Shown piece after piece: positions 7,329-16,618 of a stretch of DNA of 64,000 nucleotides. The position numbers and the translations under genes were made by a program. Source of the DNA: Chloroflexaceae bacterium (lineage in GTDB: Bacteria; Chloroflexota; Chloroflexia; Chloroflexales; Chloroflexaceae). Location of the stretch: NCBI GenBank assembly GCA_028282325.1, contig JANQID010000048.1:22302-86301 (forward strand). The letters run 5' to 3'. Positions within the stretch are counted from its first letter, which is position 1. Every line of letters begins with the position of its first letter. The notes beneath the pieces are model-generated. The model ran no database searches, was not told where the DNA came from, and saw only the letters and a program-made list of their open reading frames with translations.

Positions 7329-9911
7329 TTAGCCAGCGCCTTCAGCGCGCGTCCAGAATGCCTCAACCTTATCGCGCAGCAGCGAATGCTCTTCGCGTTC
7401 AAGCCTCGGATCATCGGCCAGAATGCGCTGCGCCTCCAGGCGGGCGGCATAGAGCAAGCGTGTATCAGCCAACTGCGCAATTTTGAGATCGGGCGTCCCG
7501 CTCTGGCGCGTGCCGAAGAACTCGCCCGGTCCCCGCAGTTGCAAATCGATTTCCGCGAGCTTAAAGCCGTCAGTTGTCGTTTCCATCGCCCCTAGCCGTT
7601 GGGCGGTTGTTTCACCGTCGTTGTCGCTGACAAGGATGCAATAGCTTTGATGCACGCCGCGTCCGACCCGACCACGAAACTGGTGCAACTGCGCCAATCC
7701 GAAACGCTTCGCCCCTTCGATCATCATCGTTGTCGCATTGGGAATATCGACGCCAACCTCAACAACTGCGGTCGCAACCAGAATATCGAACGCATGGTCG
7801 CGGAATGCCGCCATAACCGCATCTTTCTCACGCGGCAGCAAACGACCGTGCAACAACGCAACCCGTAGATCGGGGAACACCGTGTGCTGTAACCGTTCAT
7901 ACATCTCTTCCGCCGACGGCAGATCGACCTTCTCACTTTCCTCAACGAGCGGACAAATCACAAACGCTTGTCGGCCTTTGGAAACTTCCTTGCGGATATG
8001 GCGATAGGCTTTCTCCCTATCGTTACGCGTAATCCAACGAGTGCGGATATCCTGGCGGCCCGGCGGCAATTCGTCGATTACCGATGTGTCCAGATCGCCA
8101 TAGATCGTCATTGTCAGAGTGCGCGGGATAGGCGTGGCCGTCATCACCAGCAAATGCGGGTTGAAGCCTTTGTCCTTTAACCGCTGGCGCTGTTCAACGC
8201 CGAAGCGGTGCTGTTCATCAATGCAGACCAAGCCCAAGCTGTTGAAACGAACGCTTTCTGTCAGCAGGGCGTGCGTTCCCACCACGAAATCGACCTCGCC
8301 GTCGGCGATGCCTTCAACAACGCGCCGCCGCTCTTTTGCGCCCAACCCACCGGTAAGCAATGCAACCCGCACGCCCTCGCCGCCCATATCCTCTGCTTCA
8401 GTCATTCCCAAAAGCTGTTTAATTTCTTCCAGACGCGCTACTTGCTCCGGATCCACGCGCGATTTCCAGTCACCATCAGCGTTGACTTCGGCAACTGCAC
8501 GCTTGTGGTTGCGCGGAACGCGTACGTTGGTCAGTAGCTTGCGCAATCCTCGGTAATGCTGCTCGGCCAGAATCTCGGTCGGCGCCATCAACGCACCCTG
8601 GAATCCATTGGCGATCGCTTGAAGCAACGCGGCAGCGGCAACAACCGTCTTGCCGCTGCCGACATCACCCTGGAGCAAGCGCGCCATAGGAACAGGACGG
8701 CTCATATCGGCAAAGATTTCGTCCATTGACCGCGCCTGCGCTCCGGTAAGCTGAAACGGCAAGCGGGAGAGAAAATCATCGTGGACAGCTTCGTTGAAAG
8801 TGAACGCATAGCCGTGTTCGCCCTGCCAAAGCAATTTGCGCTGGACAACGCCAATCTGAATGAAGAAGAACTCATCGAAGCCGAGGCGTCGTCGCGCCCG
8901 CTCCAACACCATCTGGTCGCTAGGAAAATGGATCTGGGCCAGCGCGGTTGCAAGGGGCAGCAGATTGGCGCGCTCACAGACGAGAGGCGGCAGGTGTTCG
9001 GGTACCAGCGGCGCCGCACGATCAACCACTTGTTTGATAATCCGACGGGCGTTGCGTTCGTGCAACCCCTTGGTCAACGGATGCACCGGCGCCAGGCGAC
9101 CGGTATGGATCAGTTCATCGTCGCTAAACGGCTCCCAATCAGGGCCAGTCATCTGGCGCAAGCCCTGGAACATAGTAACTTTCCCGCTGAGCACCAGCTT
9201 GCGCCCGATCGTAAACTGGCGCGCCAACCAGGGCGACCCAAAAAAGACTACTTTCAACTCGCCGCTCGCATCATGCACTTGCACCTCAACGCCGTGGCGA
9301 CCGGTGCGCGTGCCAAACGTGCGCACGTCTAGCACTTCGACAACGATTGTTTCTACCGCGCCAACCGTCAGATCGGCGATCTGTTTGCGCGAGGTGTAAT
9401 CATCGTAGCGATGGGGAAAATGGTAGAGAAGATCCTCGACAGTACGCACACCCAGACGTTTGAAGGCCAGCGCGTTCCCACGACCGATGCCAGGAGCTAC
9501 CTCAATTGGATCGGAAAGCGCCCACTGACCGTCAGAGGCTGGCTTTTTCGTCGTCTGGCGTTTACGAGATAGCCTCGGCGCTTCATCAGGGACCAGATGC
9601 TGCTTTGCCGCCCTATCTTGGTCGGACATATCGGATGCTTCAGCAGAATGTTGCAAACGAAACAGCGCCCGCAATTCTTCGAGCGCCTGCAGCAAACGTT
9701 CCTGGCGGGTCGCCGGCTCAAGCGCATCATAATCGGCGAGCAATGCCAGCGCCCGACGAACTGCCGGAATCTCCTGAGCGCCGTTCGCATCGGAAGCCCA
9801 GGAAGCGAGGAAACGGCTCAAACCGCCAACGACGACCGTGTTGTTGCATCCGCCGCGCTGCTCCTCAGCAAGCGTTTTGCCCAGAGTGATAATGTGATCG
9901 CGTCCCTGCAT
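7329..9911 (-). CDS. recG: ATP-dependent DNA helicase RecG
   Basis: RecG reverses stalled replication forks and migrates Holliday junctions. The 860-residue product has the wedge/OB domain from about residue 150 (RKQIADLTVG, then a nucleic-acid-binding beta region). The helicase motifs follow: Walker A GDVGSGKT (about 415), motif II as DEQHRFG (about 565), TATPIPRTL, and motif VI QFRGRVGRG. It is longer than E. coli RecG (693) because of a ~130-residue N-terminal helical extension, as seen in several Gram-positive and Chloroflexota RecGs. It follows the Clp-N gene by 12 bp and is likely co-transcribed. No strong SD precedes ATG 9911, so the exact start is less sure. Confidence 0.95.
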   Translation of the reverse strand: MQGRDHIITLGKTLAEEQRGGCNNTVVVGGLSRFLASWASDANGAQEIPAVRRALALLADYDALEPATRQERLLQALEELRALFRLQHSAEASDMSDQDRAAKQHLVPDEAPRLSRKRQTTKKPASDGQWALSDPIEVAPGIGRGNALAFKRLGVRTVEDLLYHFPHRYDDYTSRKQIADLTVGAVETIVVEVLDVRTFGTRTGRHGVEVQVHDASGELKVVFFGSPWLARQFTIGRKLVLSGKVTMFQGLRQMTGPDWEPFSDDELIHTGRLAPVHPLTKGLHERNARRIIKQVVDRAAPLVPEHLPPLVCERANLLPLATALAQIHFPSDQMVLERARRRLGFDEFFFIQIGVVQRKLLWQGEHGYAFTFNEAVHDDFLSRLPFQLTGAQARSMDEIFADMSRPVPMARLLQGDVGSGKTVVAAAALLQAIANGFQGALMAPTEILAEQHYRGLRKLLTNVRVPRNHKRAVAEVNADGDWKSRVDPEQVARLEEIKQLLGMTEAEDMGGEGVRVALLTGGLGAKERRRVVEGIADGEVDFVVGTHALLTESVRFNSLGLVCIDEQHRFGVEQRQRLKDKGFNPHLLVMTATPIPRTLTMTIYGDLDTSVIDELPPGRQDIRTRWITRNDREKAYRHIRKEVSKGRQAFVICPLVEESEKVDLPSAEEMYERLQHTVFPDLRVALLHGRLLPREKDAVMAAFRDHAFDILVATAVVEVGVDIPNATTMMIEGAKRFGLAQLHQFRGRVGRGVHQSYCILVSDNDGETTAQRLGAMETTTDGFKLAEIDLQLRGPGEFFGTRQSGTPDLKIAQLADTRLLYAARLEAQRILADDPRLEREEHSLLRDKVEAFWTRAEGAG

Positions 9912-9923
9912 CGCTATCTGTTC

Positions 9924-10850
9924 TTATTCGGAGCGGCGCCAAACACCGCCAACCTCGCGCTGTTCATCAACATCATTCGTCCGTTCAACGCCAGCCTCAC
10001 GTTCAAAACGTCGCTGTTCGAACCAATGACGGAGCGAGATTTCCTTCTCTAGCATCTCACGGGCATGAACAAAATTTTCCTGCGTCAGTTTAAGCATATC
10101 GCGAAGATGCTGGTTCTGCAACTCTAAAGTTGCGATCTGTTGACGCGCCTGCTGTAATCCAGTCCGCAATAAAGACTCTTCACGCTGCTCGATTTCAAGG
10201 TTTTGTTGCAGCATGCTTACTTCTTCTTCAAGCGTCGCGATACGCAACTTCAACTCAACCACGCCATCGTTCGATTTCGTAGCGGCGATCATACTCGCAT
10301 TGGAAGCTCGGCGTTCGTCTGCACGTTTCACGCGATCCTGAAGCGATGGATGCTCATCCGGACGACCAACAGCTTGCTCACGCAATTCACCTGCCGACCG
10401 GCGCAAATCAAGCGCCTGATAGACACGCTCCTTCGTCACCCCGAACGAACGCAAGATCTGTGAGGCGACCCATCCAGGCTCATCACACATTGCAATCAAC
10501 ATATGCTTCGATCCCACATAAAGGTGCCGCAAACGCCGCGCCTCATCCCGCGCGTTGCGAATCAAGCGCGTTGTACGCGGAGACAGGATATGCGTCGTAT
10601 GCAAACGGGAGCGTGGCAGAGCTTTTGGCAGGCGCTTCAATTCAACGTCGAGTCGCTGTGTCAGCGCATCATGCGACACTTCAAGGCAATCCAACACCAG
10701 CGAGATCAAACCTTCGGCCAACAACGCCATCAACACATGTTCGACTTCCAGTTGACGGTGCTGATACCGTTGTCTTAGCGCTACAGCTTCGCGAAAAACC
10801 TCCCTGGTACGTTCAGCAAATGGAAGTGTCTCGTAGTGATCCAGCCGCAT
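9924..10850 (-). CDS. Orphan Clp N-domain protein with C-terminal coiled coil
   Basis: The 308-residue protein has a double Clp-N repeat: residues about 10-75 (FREAVALRQRYQHRQLEVEH, then ALLAEG) and about 85-150 (RLIRNARDEARRL, VGSKHMLIAM). It has no AAA+ module. Residues about 200-285 form a long heptad-rich coiled coil (LKLRIATLEEEVSMLQQNL and onward). Clp-N domains bind substrates or adaptors of ClpA/B/C; a stand-alone copy could be an adaptor or a decoy (inference). It is the first gene of a two-gene unit with recG, 12 bp apart. Confidence 0.85.
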   Translation of the reverse strand: MRLDHYETLPFAERTREVFREAVALRQRYQHRQLEVEHVLMALLAEGLISLVLDCLEVSHDALTQRLDVELKRLPKALPRSRLHTTHILSPRTTRLIRNARDEARRLRHLYVGSKHMLIAMCDEPGWVASQILRSFGVTKERVYQALDLRRSAGELREQAVGRPDEHPSLQDRVKRADERRASNASMIAATKSNDGVVELKLRIATLEEEVSMLQQNLEIEQREESLLRTGLQQARQQIATLELQNQHLRDMLKLTQENFVHAREMLEKEISLRHWFEQRRFEREAGVERTNDVDEQREVGGVWRRSE

Positions 10851-10903
10851 GATCGCACTCCGGAAACGTTATTGAAGAACCGTCTGCTCAGAAGAATGAG
10901 AAT

Positions 10904-10933
10904 ATGATGAGGCAAGTCGCCTGGCAATGTCAA
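10904..10933 (-). promoter_or_regulatory. Probable promoter for the Clp-N/recG unit
   Basis: On the minus strand a perfect TTGACA (10928-10933) is followed 18 bp later by CATCAT (10904-10909), a 4/6 match to the -10 consensus. It is placed about 55 bp upstream of the Clp-N start. Confidence 0.45.
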
Positions 10934-11045
10934 TACCAACAACACATTGACACCCAGGACATCAACGCATAGCATACGCGTGTATGAGCCGACACCCCGT
11001 ATATGAAGCTATGCTCTGCGCTACACCAGACCTCACCGCCAGATA

Positions 11046-11897
11046 CTATGCCTCCAGCCCTTCAAACACGACCACTCCCATCGAGCCAGGGCCGAGATGA
11101 ATGGCGGTGCCAGGGCCAAACTGAGCAACCTGGATCTGCTCGCGTGGGAAAATCGGCTCGATTTTTTCCTGAAGCTTCTCCACATCCTCGGGCGTTGTCG
11201 AATAAAGAATGGTTACATTCTGGACATGGGGAAAATCTTCGATAAAGGTATACAATCCTTCAATCGCCTTGGCTCGGGTGCGGGTGCGCTCATACGGTAC
11301 GATCTCACCTTCATCGAGGATCATCAGCGGTTTGATGCGCTGCATCGAGCCTAAAACAGACGAGGCGATGGAGAGCCGACCGCTTCGTTCCAGATAGTCC
11401 ATCGTATCAACAAAGAAGGCAATATGGGTGTGGCGAATCATGCCATTAATAAGCTGGAACACCTCATCTGGCGTCGCCCCGTCCTTGATCGCTTGCGCTG
11501 CGGTGAGAACTACCAGACCCATGCCCATCGAAGTTGATTTACTGTCGATCAACTCAAGCCGATTCGTCGAGGCCGGTAATTTGCTCCGCGCCTGAGCCGC
11601 AGACGCCATAATGTCTCCAAAATGAGCGCTCGCATGAACAGAGAAAATATAATCGCATTCTAATGCCAGGCGACGATAGAGATGCTCAAAAACAAGAGGA
11701 GAAGGCGCCGATGTACGAAACTGGCACGTACCATTCTGCAACAGCTCATAAAACTGCTCGGTTGAAATATCCACCCCCATACGATAGATGCGATCATTGG
11801 CGTGGATCAGAATAGGTACAACTTCGATCCCCAAATCTTCCACTACGCCCGGATCAATATCAGCCGTACTATCTGTAACAATCTTCATACTACTCAT
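11046..11897 (-). CDS. DegV family fatty-acid-binding protein
   Basis: DegV/FakB proteins bind a fatty acid and present it to a kinase such as FakA. The 283-residue product starts MSSMKIVTDSTADI, the family's opening, with the TDSTADI motif; the middle has TSAPSP and the C-terminal half has PLMILDEGEI. The start at ATG 11897 is set by AGGAG seven bases upstream; longer frames are unsupported. No fatty acid kinase gene is adjacent. It appears to be transcribed alone. Confidence 0.9.
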   Translation of the reverse strand: MSSMKIVTDSTADIDPGVVEDLGIEVVPILIHANDRIYRMGVDISTEQFYELLQNGTCQFRTSAPSPLVFEHLYRRLALECDYIFSVHASAHFGDIMASAAQARSKLPASTNRLELIDSKSTSMGMGLVVLTAAQAIKDGATPDEVFQLINGMIRHTHIAFFVDTMDYLERSGRLSIASSVLGSMQRIKPLMILDEGEIVPYERTRTRAKAIEGLYTFIEDFPHVQNVTILYSTTPEDVEKLQEKIEPIFPREQIQVAQFGPGTAIHLGPGSMGVVVFEGLEA

Positions 11898-12230
11898 CGC
11901 GGAACTCCTGCCGACGAACAAATCATTGGGCAACGCGACCCGAATCCTCACTCTCTTATGGTGTCATTACGCCGTTCATACCAACATCTATATCTATCGC
12001 GCCATTCGCTAGAATCAGCCAATCAAGACGCAACATAAAAAGGCCAGCCTCCAGGAAAGATGCTGGTCTCTCCAGACATGATCGGACGCCTATCTGCATC
12101 TACAGCAAACTGACCAGATCGTATGGTTCAAACACTACAATAACAATCGTGCAGCACTCTATGAAACTGCACGATTGTTTTTAGAATGTCCGGTATTATA
12201 GCCGATGCTTATGCGCGATGCAACACTTTT
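11898..12230. other. Intergenic region between degV-like gene and ilvE
   Basis: This 333 bp stretch has no credible gene. It holds the 13 bp terminator-like hairpin at 12142-12182. A weaker hairpin (CCAGC 12044-12048 with GCTGG 12062-12066) is followed on the minus strand by five T. The 100 bp next to the degV-like start carries its SD and leader; no strong promoter is recognised. Confidence 0.6.
12142..12182. terminator. Hairpin terminator downstream of ilvE
   Basis: A perfect 13 bp stem (12142-12154 with 12167-12179) encloses a 12-nt loop. On the plus strand it runs into TTTTT; on the minus strand the 3' flank is TATTGT. It lies 50 bp beyond the ilvE stop and probably ends the rdgB-MBL-ilvE transcript. 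Confidence 0.65.
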
Positions 12231-13157
12231 TTACATGTGAACGTATTCCATCCAGCCATAGCGATCTTCGCGCTCGCCTTGCACAATCGCAAAGAACGCT
12301 GATTGTACGGCTGTGGTCAGCGATCCGCGCGCGCCGTTTCCTATCACCATGCGATCAACTGAACGAATAGGCGTCACCTCAGCTGCTGTGCCCGTGAAGA
12401 ACAGCTCGTCGGCAATGTACAGCATTTCGCGCGGGATGGTTTGCTGGCGAATTTCGCCCCCTTGCTCACGGATCAGACGCATCACCGTGTCGCGGGTAAT
12501 GCCTTCTAAAATCGATGCGCCCATCGGCGGCGTATACACGATTCCATCGCGTACGAGAAACAGGTTTTCGCCGCTGCCCTCGCTCACGTTTCCGTACACA
12601 TCCAGCACAATGCCTTCGCTATATCCATCGGCAAGCGCTTCCATTTTGACAAGTTGTGAGTTGAGATAATTGCCGCCGGCCTTGGACAAAGAGGGCAGCG
12701 TGTTGGGCGCGAAGCGATTCCACGATGAAACGCACACATCAACGCCTTTCTCCATCGCCTCAGCGCCGAGATATTTGCCCCACTCGATAGTCGCAACTGC
12801 CACTTCCACTGGACAAGGGGAAGGATCAACCCCCAGACCGCCAAAACCTCGATAGACCACCGGGCGAATATAGCCTGATTCGAGTCGATTTGCCTGCACA
12901 GTCATTTTGACCGCGGCGATCACTTCTTCTTGCGTGTAGGGTATCTCCGTACGATAAATTCTCGCCGATTCGAACAATCGCCGAATGTGGGGAGTCAGTC
13001 GAAAGATCGCGGTGCCCTCCGGCGTCGCATAGCAACGAATGCCCTCAAAAAAGCTGCTGCCATAATGTACGGCGTGCGAGAGCACATGAATGGTAGCTTT
13101 GTCCCACTCAACGAGCTGACCGTTAAACCAGATGTAATCCATTTTCTTGATCGCCAT
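12231..13157 (-). CDS. ilvE: Branched-chain amino acid aminotransferase
   Basis: This PLP fold-type IV aminotransferase makes the last step of Val, Leu and Ile synthesis. The 308-residue product has the N-terminal [14 protein letters not shown] opening, [13 protein letters not shown], the Schiff-base lysine in [12 protein letters not shown] (about residue 163), and the PLP phosphate-binding [12 protein letters not shown]. The length matches bacterial IlvE. AAGGAG sits six bases before ATG 13157. It lies 31 bp after the MBL hydrolase gene and is likely its operon partner. Confidence 0.95.
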   Translation of the reverse strand: MAIKKMDYIWFNGQLVEWDKATIHVLSHAVHYGSSFFEGIRCYATPEGTAIFRLTPHIRRLFESARIYRTEIPYTQEEVIAAVKMTVQANRLESGYIRPVVYRGFGGLGVDPSPCPVEVAVATIEWGKYLGAEAMEKGVDVCVSSWNRFAPNTLPSLSKAGGNYLNSQLVKMEALADGYSEGIVLDVYGNVSEGSGENLFLVRDGIVYTPPMGASILEGITRDTVMRLIREQGGEIRQQTIPREMLYIADELFFTGTAAEVTPIRSVDRMVIGNGARGSLTTAVQSAFFAIVQGEREDRYGWMEYVHM

Positions 13158-13188
13158 CGGTCACTCCTTACCCATAACATTTGCAAAT

Positions 13189-14010
13189 TTACAGCAAGGT
13201 CTTCTGCCGTAAGAGATTATCCTCCCGCCACACAGCGACACGATCGACAGCCGGCATCGATTTGCGCGGCAGCGCAGACAGGTTCAGTCCGGACACCACG
13301 CCAGCCATCTGCAATACCAGATCTACCTGCTGCACAGCCCGCCGTGGTGAATTCGCATGCTCAGATAAATGCGCCAACCAGACATCGCGCGCGCGCCCAT
13401 CCGAGCCAATCTGGGCTAACAACTCACCCGTCTGGACGTTGTCAAGATGGCCACGCGGACCAAAGATGCGCTGGCGGGTCGGCCAGGGATACGGCGCAGA
13501 CATCAACAGTTCCCGATCGTGGTTCGCTTCAATCACGAGCAAATCGCACGGGCGCAATGCTTCGACAATCGATGTCATCCAGCTTCCCAGGTCAACCGCA
13601 ATGCCAACCGACACCCCCTCGGCGGTGATGCGATAGCCGACCGGATCGGCGGCGTCGTGCGGCACCCGAAACGCCATAATATCGAACGGCCCGATGCTGG
13701 CCCGCTGACCCGCCGGCACCACTTCGACCGCCGCCCCGTCAAGACGCGCATCCAGCGCCATACGCGTGCCATCGGTGCAAACGACCGGCGCCTGGCAGCG
13801 CCGCGCCAGCGGGCCAGCGCTGAGCGCATGATCGCTATGCTCATGCGTGAGTAAAATAGCTTGAACCTGGTCGAGATCAACGCCGAGATAGTTGAGCATA
13901 CGCGTGACCGTACGCACCGCGATACCGCAATCAACCAGCACTGCCGCATTCGCCGCCTGAATCAGCAATGCATTGCCGCTACTTCCCGAAGCCAGCGATG
14001 CAACGAGCAT
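13189..14010 (-). CDS. MBL-fold metallohydrolase, YycJ/WalJ type
   Basis: The 273-residue product has the metal-binding THEHSDH motif at about residue 55 and the opening SLASGSSGNALLI, followed by the VDCG strand. Both are typical of YycJ/WalJ. Later metal ligands are visible in VDLGSW and HLSEHAN. WalJ proteins are implicated in DNA replication/repair coordination and may act as nucleases; the substrate here is not shown. It begins 2 bp after rdgB and precedes ilvE. Confidence 0.88.
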   Translation of the reverse strand: MLVASLASGSSGNALLIQAANAAVLVDCGIAVRTVTRMLNYLGVDLDQVQAILLTHEHSDHALSAGPLARRCQAPVVCTDGTRMALDARLDGAAVEVVPAGQRASIGPFDIMAFRVPHDAADPVGYRITAEGVSVGIAVDLGSWMTSIVEALRPCDLLVIEANHDRELLMSAPYPWPTRQRIFGPRGHLDNVQTGELLAQIGSDGRARDVWLAHLSEHANSPRRAVQQVDLVLQMAGVVSGLNLSALPRKSMPAVDRVAVWREDNLLRQKTLL

Positions 14011-14012
14011 AG

Positions 14013-14618
14013 TTATGCCGCTCCAGATTCTATTTGCCAGCGGGCGAGAATTTCACGCGCGGCCTGCGCAGCAACTGCGCGATGGCTGATCGCATTTTTT
14101 TGCTCCGGCGTCATCTCGGCCAGGGTCATATGCGCGTCGAGCACATAGAACAGAGGATCATAGCCAAAACCGCCTTCGCCCCTCGGCTCAAATTCGATCA
14201 CGCCGGACAACGTCCCTTCGGTATATTCAATTGCGTAGCCAGGGCGCGCCAGAGCAATGCAGCAGACAAAACGAGCCACCCGATTATGGAATGGTACATC
14301 TTCGAGTTGCTTCAGCAAATACTCAAGCTGCGCCCGACCCGTCACGCCGCCATAGCGTGCGGAATAGACCCCCGGCGCACCATTCAGCGCAGCGACTTCA
14401 AGGCCGCTGTCATCGGCCAGCGTTGGCAGGCCGCTCAATTGCATATACGTCTCGGCCTTGAGCCGGGCATTCTCGGCAAAGGTCGCGCCGGTTTCTTCAA
14501 CTTCATCGTCGATTCCAACATCGGTCAACGTGCGCAACTCAATATTCAACCCAGCGAAGATCTGGGCATACTCACAGAGCTTGCCCGGATTACGAGTCGC
14601 GACGAGCAGCGGAAGCAT
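14013..14618 (-). CDS. rdgB: XTP/dITP diphosphatase (RdgB/HAM1)
   Basis: The enzyme removes non-canonical purine NTPs (ITP, XTP) from the pool. The 201-residue product shows the LLVATRNPGKLCEY opening (T/SxNxxK), TFAENARLKAE, the active-site LADDSGLEV, APGVYSARYGG, and GFGYDPLF near the C-terminus. The length is normal. It is the first gene of a unit with the MBL hydrolase and ilvE and has a promoter with a perfect -35 at 14662-14690. Confidence 0.95.
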   Translation of the reverse strand: MLPLLVATRNPGKLCEYAQIFAGLNIELRTLTDVGIDDEVEETGATFAENARLKAETYMQLSGLPTLADDSGLEVAALNGAPGVYSARYGGVTGRAQLEYLLKQLEDVPFHNRVARFVCCIALARPGYAIEYTEGTLSGVIEFEPRGEGGFGYDPLFYVLDAHMTLAEMTPEQKNAISHRAVAAQAAREILARWQIESGAA

Positions 14619-14661
14619 AGGAAAGATCTCTTTCTGATAGTCGCTGTTTCTTGTTCAAATG

Positions 14662-14690
14662 AGATTACATTTTTTCGGGCGTACTGTCAA
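14662..14690 (-). promoter_or_regulatory. Promoter of rdgB operon
   Basis: On the minus strand TTGACA (14685-14690, perfect) is followed by a 17 bp spacer and TAATCT (14662-14667). It lies back-to-back with the plus-strand promoter at 14695-14723: the two -35 boxes are only 4 bp apart. Confidence 0.55.
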
Positions 14691-14694
14691 GCCT

Positions 14695-14723
14695 TTGACG
14701 CTGACTACGCTATCGAGTAGAAT
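14695..14723 (+). promoter_or_regulatory. Promoter of the prenyltransferase/IPK unit
   Basis: TTGACG (14695-14700), a 17 bp spacer and TAGAAT (14718-14723): 5/6 matches to both boxes. It is placed about 38 bp upstream of the prenyltransferase start. Confidence 0.65.
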
Positions 14724-14761
14724 GCAACAACATTAGAAACACACGGATCAACAATTGGATA

Positions 14762-15721
14762 ATGTCAATGCAAAAAGTATCAGCCAGGACTGCCGCATCT
14801 GCAAGCCCAGCAACCGGGTTGGCATCCTTAGTGTATCTTGTGCGCACAATGCGCCCGCGCCAGTGGATAAAGAATGTCTTTGTCTTCGCTGCAATCGCGT
14901 TCTCGGAGAACCGTCTCTGGTGGTCCGCCCCCGAAAAGCTGCTGAACGTCGTCATGGCGTTTTTCGTTTTCTGTATGGCCGCCAGTGCGATCTATCTGAT
15001 CAACGATCTCGTAGATATTGAGAAGGATCGGGCGCACCCGCGCAAGCGCAACCGACCGCTGGCATCGGGCAAGTTGAGACCTGCACTGGCTGTCATCGCG
15101 GCTGTCGTGCTCATTGCAATAGCTTTGCCGGCTGCCTACCTCATCGACCCAGACTACGGCTTTTTGAGCGTCTTAACGACGTATATCATCATACAGGGAA
15201 TTCTCTATTCGTACTTGCTCAAGAACATCGTTATTCTTGACATTCTTACCATTGCAGCCGGGTTTGTATTGCGCGCAGTGGCCGGAGCCGTCGTGATTGG
15301 TATTCCGATGACCCCCTGGCTGCTCGTCTCGATGGGGCTGCTGGCCATTTTTCTGGGCATCGGCAAGCGACGCCACGAGCTGGTGCTGCTGGAAAACGGC
15401 GCCGGAGAGCACCGCCGAATCTTGTCGGAATACTCGGTGCCGATGCTCGATCAGATGATCTCGATTGTAACCGCCAGCGTGATTATGGCATACAGCATGA
15501 CAACCTTCTCCGCGCCAGCCGTTCCCCGCGATCCCTTCCCAATGCTGATGCTGACGATTCCGTTCGTCGTCTATGCGATCTTCCGCTACCTGTATTTGAT
15601 TTACCAGCGCGGCGGCGGCGGCAGCCCGGAAGATCTGGTTTTGAAAGACCCACCCTTCGCAACGAGTATTGGGCTGTGGGGGATAGCCGTGCTCGGCATT
15701 ATGTTGCTCTTCCCTGCATAA
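14762..15721 (+). CDS. UbiA-family decaprenyl-phosphate phosphoribosyltransferase-like protein
   Basis: The 319-residue membrane protein has about nine helices and the first UbiA aspartate motif NDLVDIEKDRAHPRKRNRP (about residue 80). RTMRPRQWIKN is at residue 30. The combination of RPRQWIKNVFVF, HPRKRNRPLASG and IGKRRHEL is typical of DPPR synthase (Rv3806c type), which attaches PRPP to a polyprenyl phosphate en route to arabinosyl donors. Another prenyltransferase activity cannot be excluded. It is followed after 47 bp by isopentenyl phosphate kinase, giving a small isoprenoid-related unit. Confidence 0.88.
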   Translation: MSMQKVSARTAASASPATGLASLVYLVRTMRPRQWIKNVFVFAAIAFSENRLWWSAPEKLLNVVMAFFVFCMAASAIYLINDLVDIEKDRAHPRKRNRPLASGKLRPALAVIAAVVLIAIALPAAYLIDPDYGFLSVLTTYIIIQGILYSYLLKNIVILDILTIAAGFVLRAVAGAVVIGIPMTPWLLVSMGLLAIFLGIGKRRHELVLLENGAGEHRRILSEYSVPMLDQMISIVTASVIMAYSMTTFSAPAVPRDPFPMLMLTIPFVVYAIFRYLYLIYQRGGGGSPEDLVLKDPPFATSIGLWGIAVLGIMLLFPA

Positions 15722-15768
15722 TCTGCAATCAGCGGCGCCAGTATGCCGCATACTACATTCAATAGCTT

Positions 15769-16575
15769 ATGCGTATCTTCATCAAATTCGGCGGCTCGGT
15801 CATCACCGACAAGCGCGGTCAGGAAGCGCCGGATATGCCGGTAATTGAACAGCTGGCCGGCGAGATGCATCACGCGCGCCGAGAGCACCCCGATCATCAG
15901 ATCGTGCTTGGCCACGGCAGCGGCTCGTTCGGGCATCACTATGCTGCACGCTACGGCATTCATCGCGGCCTTGGCTCTTCTGACGACTGGATAGGCTTCG
16001 CGCTGACCGCCAACGCCGCGCTTCGTCTGAACCGGATTGTTGTTGAAGCGTTGCTGGCAACTCATGTTTCCGCCCTTTCACTTCAACCTTCGGCCACGCT
16101 GCAAAGCCAGGCCGGCATCGTGCAACAGTGGAACATCACTGCGATCGGCGCCGCGCTTGATCGCGGGCTGGTTCCGGTGATACACGGCGATGTAGCCTTC
16201 GACGTTGCACAGGGCAGCGCGATCATCTCAACCGAAAAGCTGTTCGAATACCTCGCGCTGGAAACCGACCTCAAACCCGATCGCATCGTGCTCGTCGGCG
16301 AAGATGCCGTTTACACCGCCGATCCGAGACTCGATCCGCACGCTCAACCGATTCGGTTGATTACCTCGGCGAACATCGAGGGTGTCTTGCACGCCGCCGG
16401 TGATTCGCACGCCGTTGATGTAACCGGCGGTATGCGCAGCAAAGTTGAGCTGATGTGGCGTCTTGTCCAAGCCATCCCCGGTCTTGAAGTTCATCTGATC
16501 GGCCCCAAACGCAATTTGCTCGCCCGCGCCCTCACGGATCAAGCTGCTGGCGAAGGAACCGTGATACGCGTATAA
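15769..16575 (+). CDS. Isopentenyl phosphate kinase
   Basis: The enzyme phosphorylates isopentenyl phosphate to IPP in the alternative (archaeal-type) mevalonate route. The 268-residue amino-acid-kinase-fold product starts IFIKFGGSVITDK. It carries the IPK-diagnostic histidine in GHGSGSFGHHYA (about residue 50), HGDVAFD, and the C-terminal DVTGGMRSKVE. Acetylglutamate and uridylate kinases lack that histidine motif. It lies between the DPPR synthase-like and SpoIIM-family genes on the same strand. The alternative route is reported for Roseiflexus. Confidence 0.92.
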   Translation: MRIFIKFGGSVITDKRGQEAPDMPVIEQLAGEMHHARREHPDHQIVLGHGSGSFGHHYAARYGIHRGLGSSDDWIGFALTANAALRLNRIVVEALLATHVSALSLQPSATLQSQAGIVQQWNITAIGAALDRGLVPVIHGDVAFDVAQGSAIISTEKLFEYLALETDLKPDRIVLVGEDAVYTADPRLDPHAQPIRLITSANIEGVLHAAGDSHAVDVTGGMRSKVELMWRLVQAIPGLEVHLIGPKRNLLARALTDQAAGEGTVIRV

Positions 16576-16618
16576 TGCTGATATATCGTTCATCTTCAAT
16601 CACCGTCGGGCGCATGCT

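Noticed and set aside
10781..10975. 64-residue minus-strand frame upstream of the Clp-N gene
   Set aside because: It overlaps the Clp-N start and the promoter-like elements, has no SD, and its composition is unlike the neighbours.
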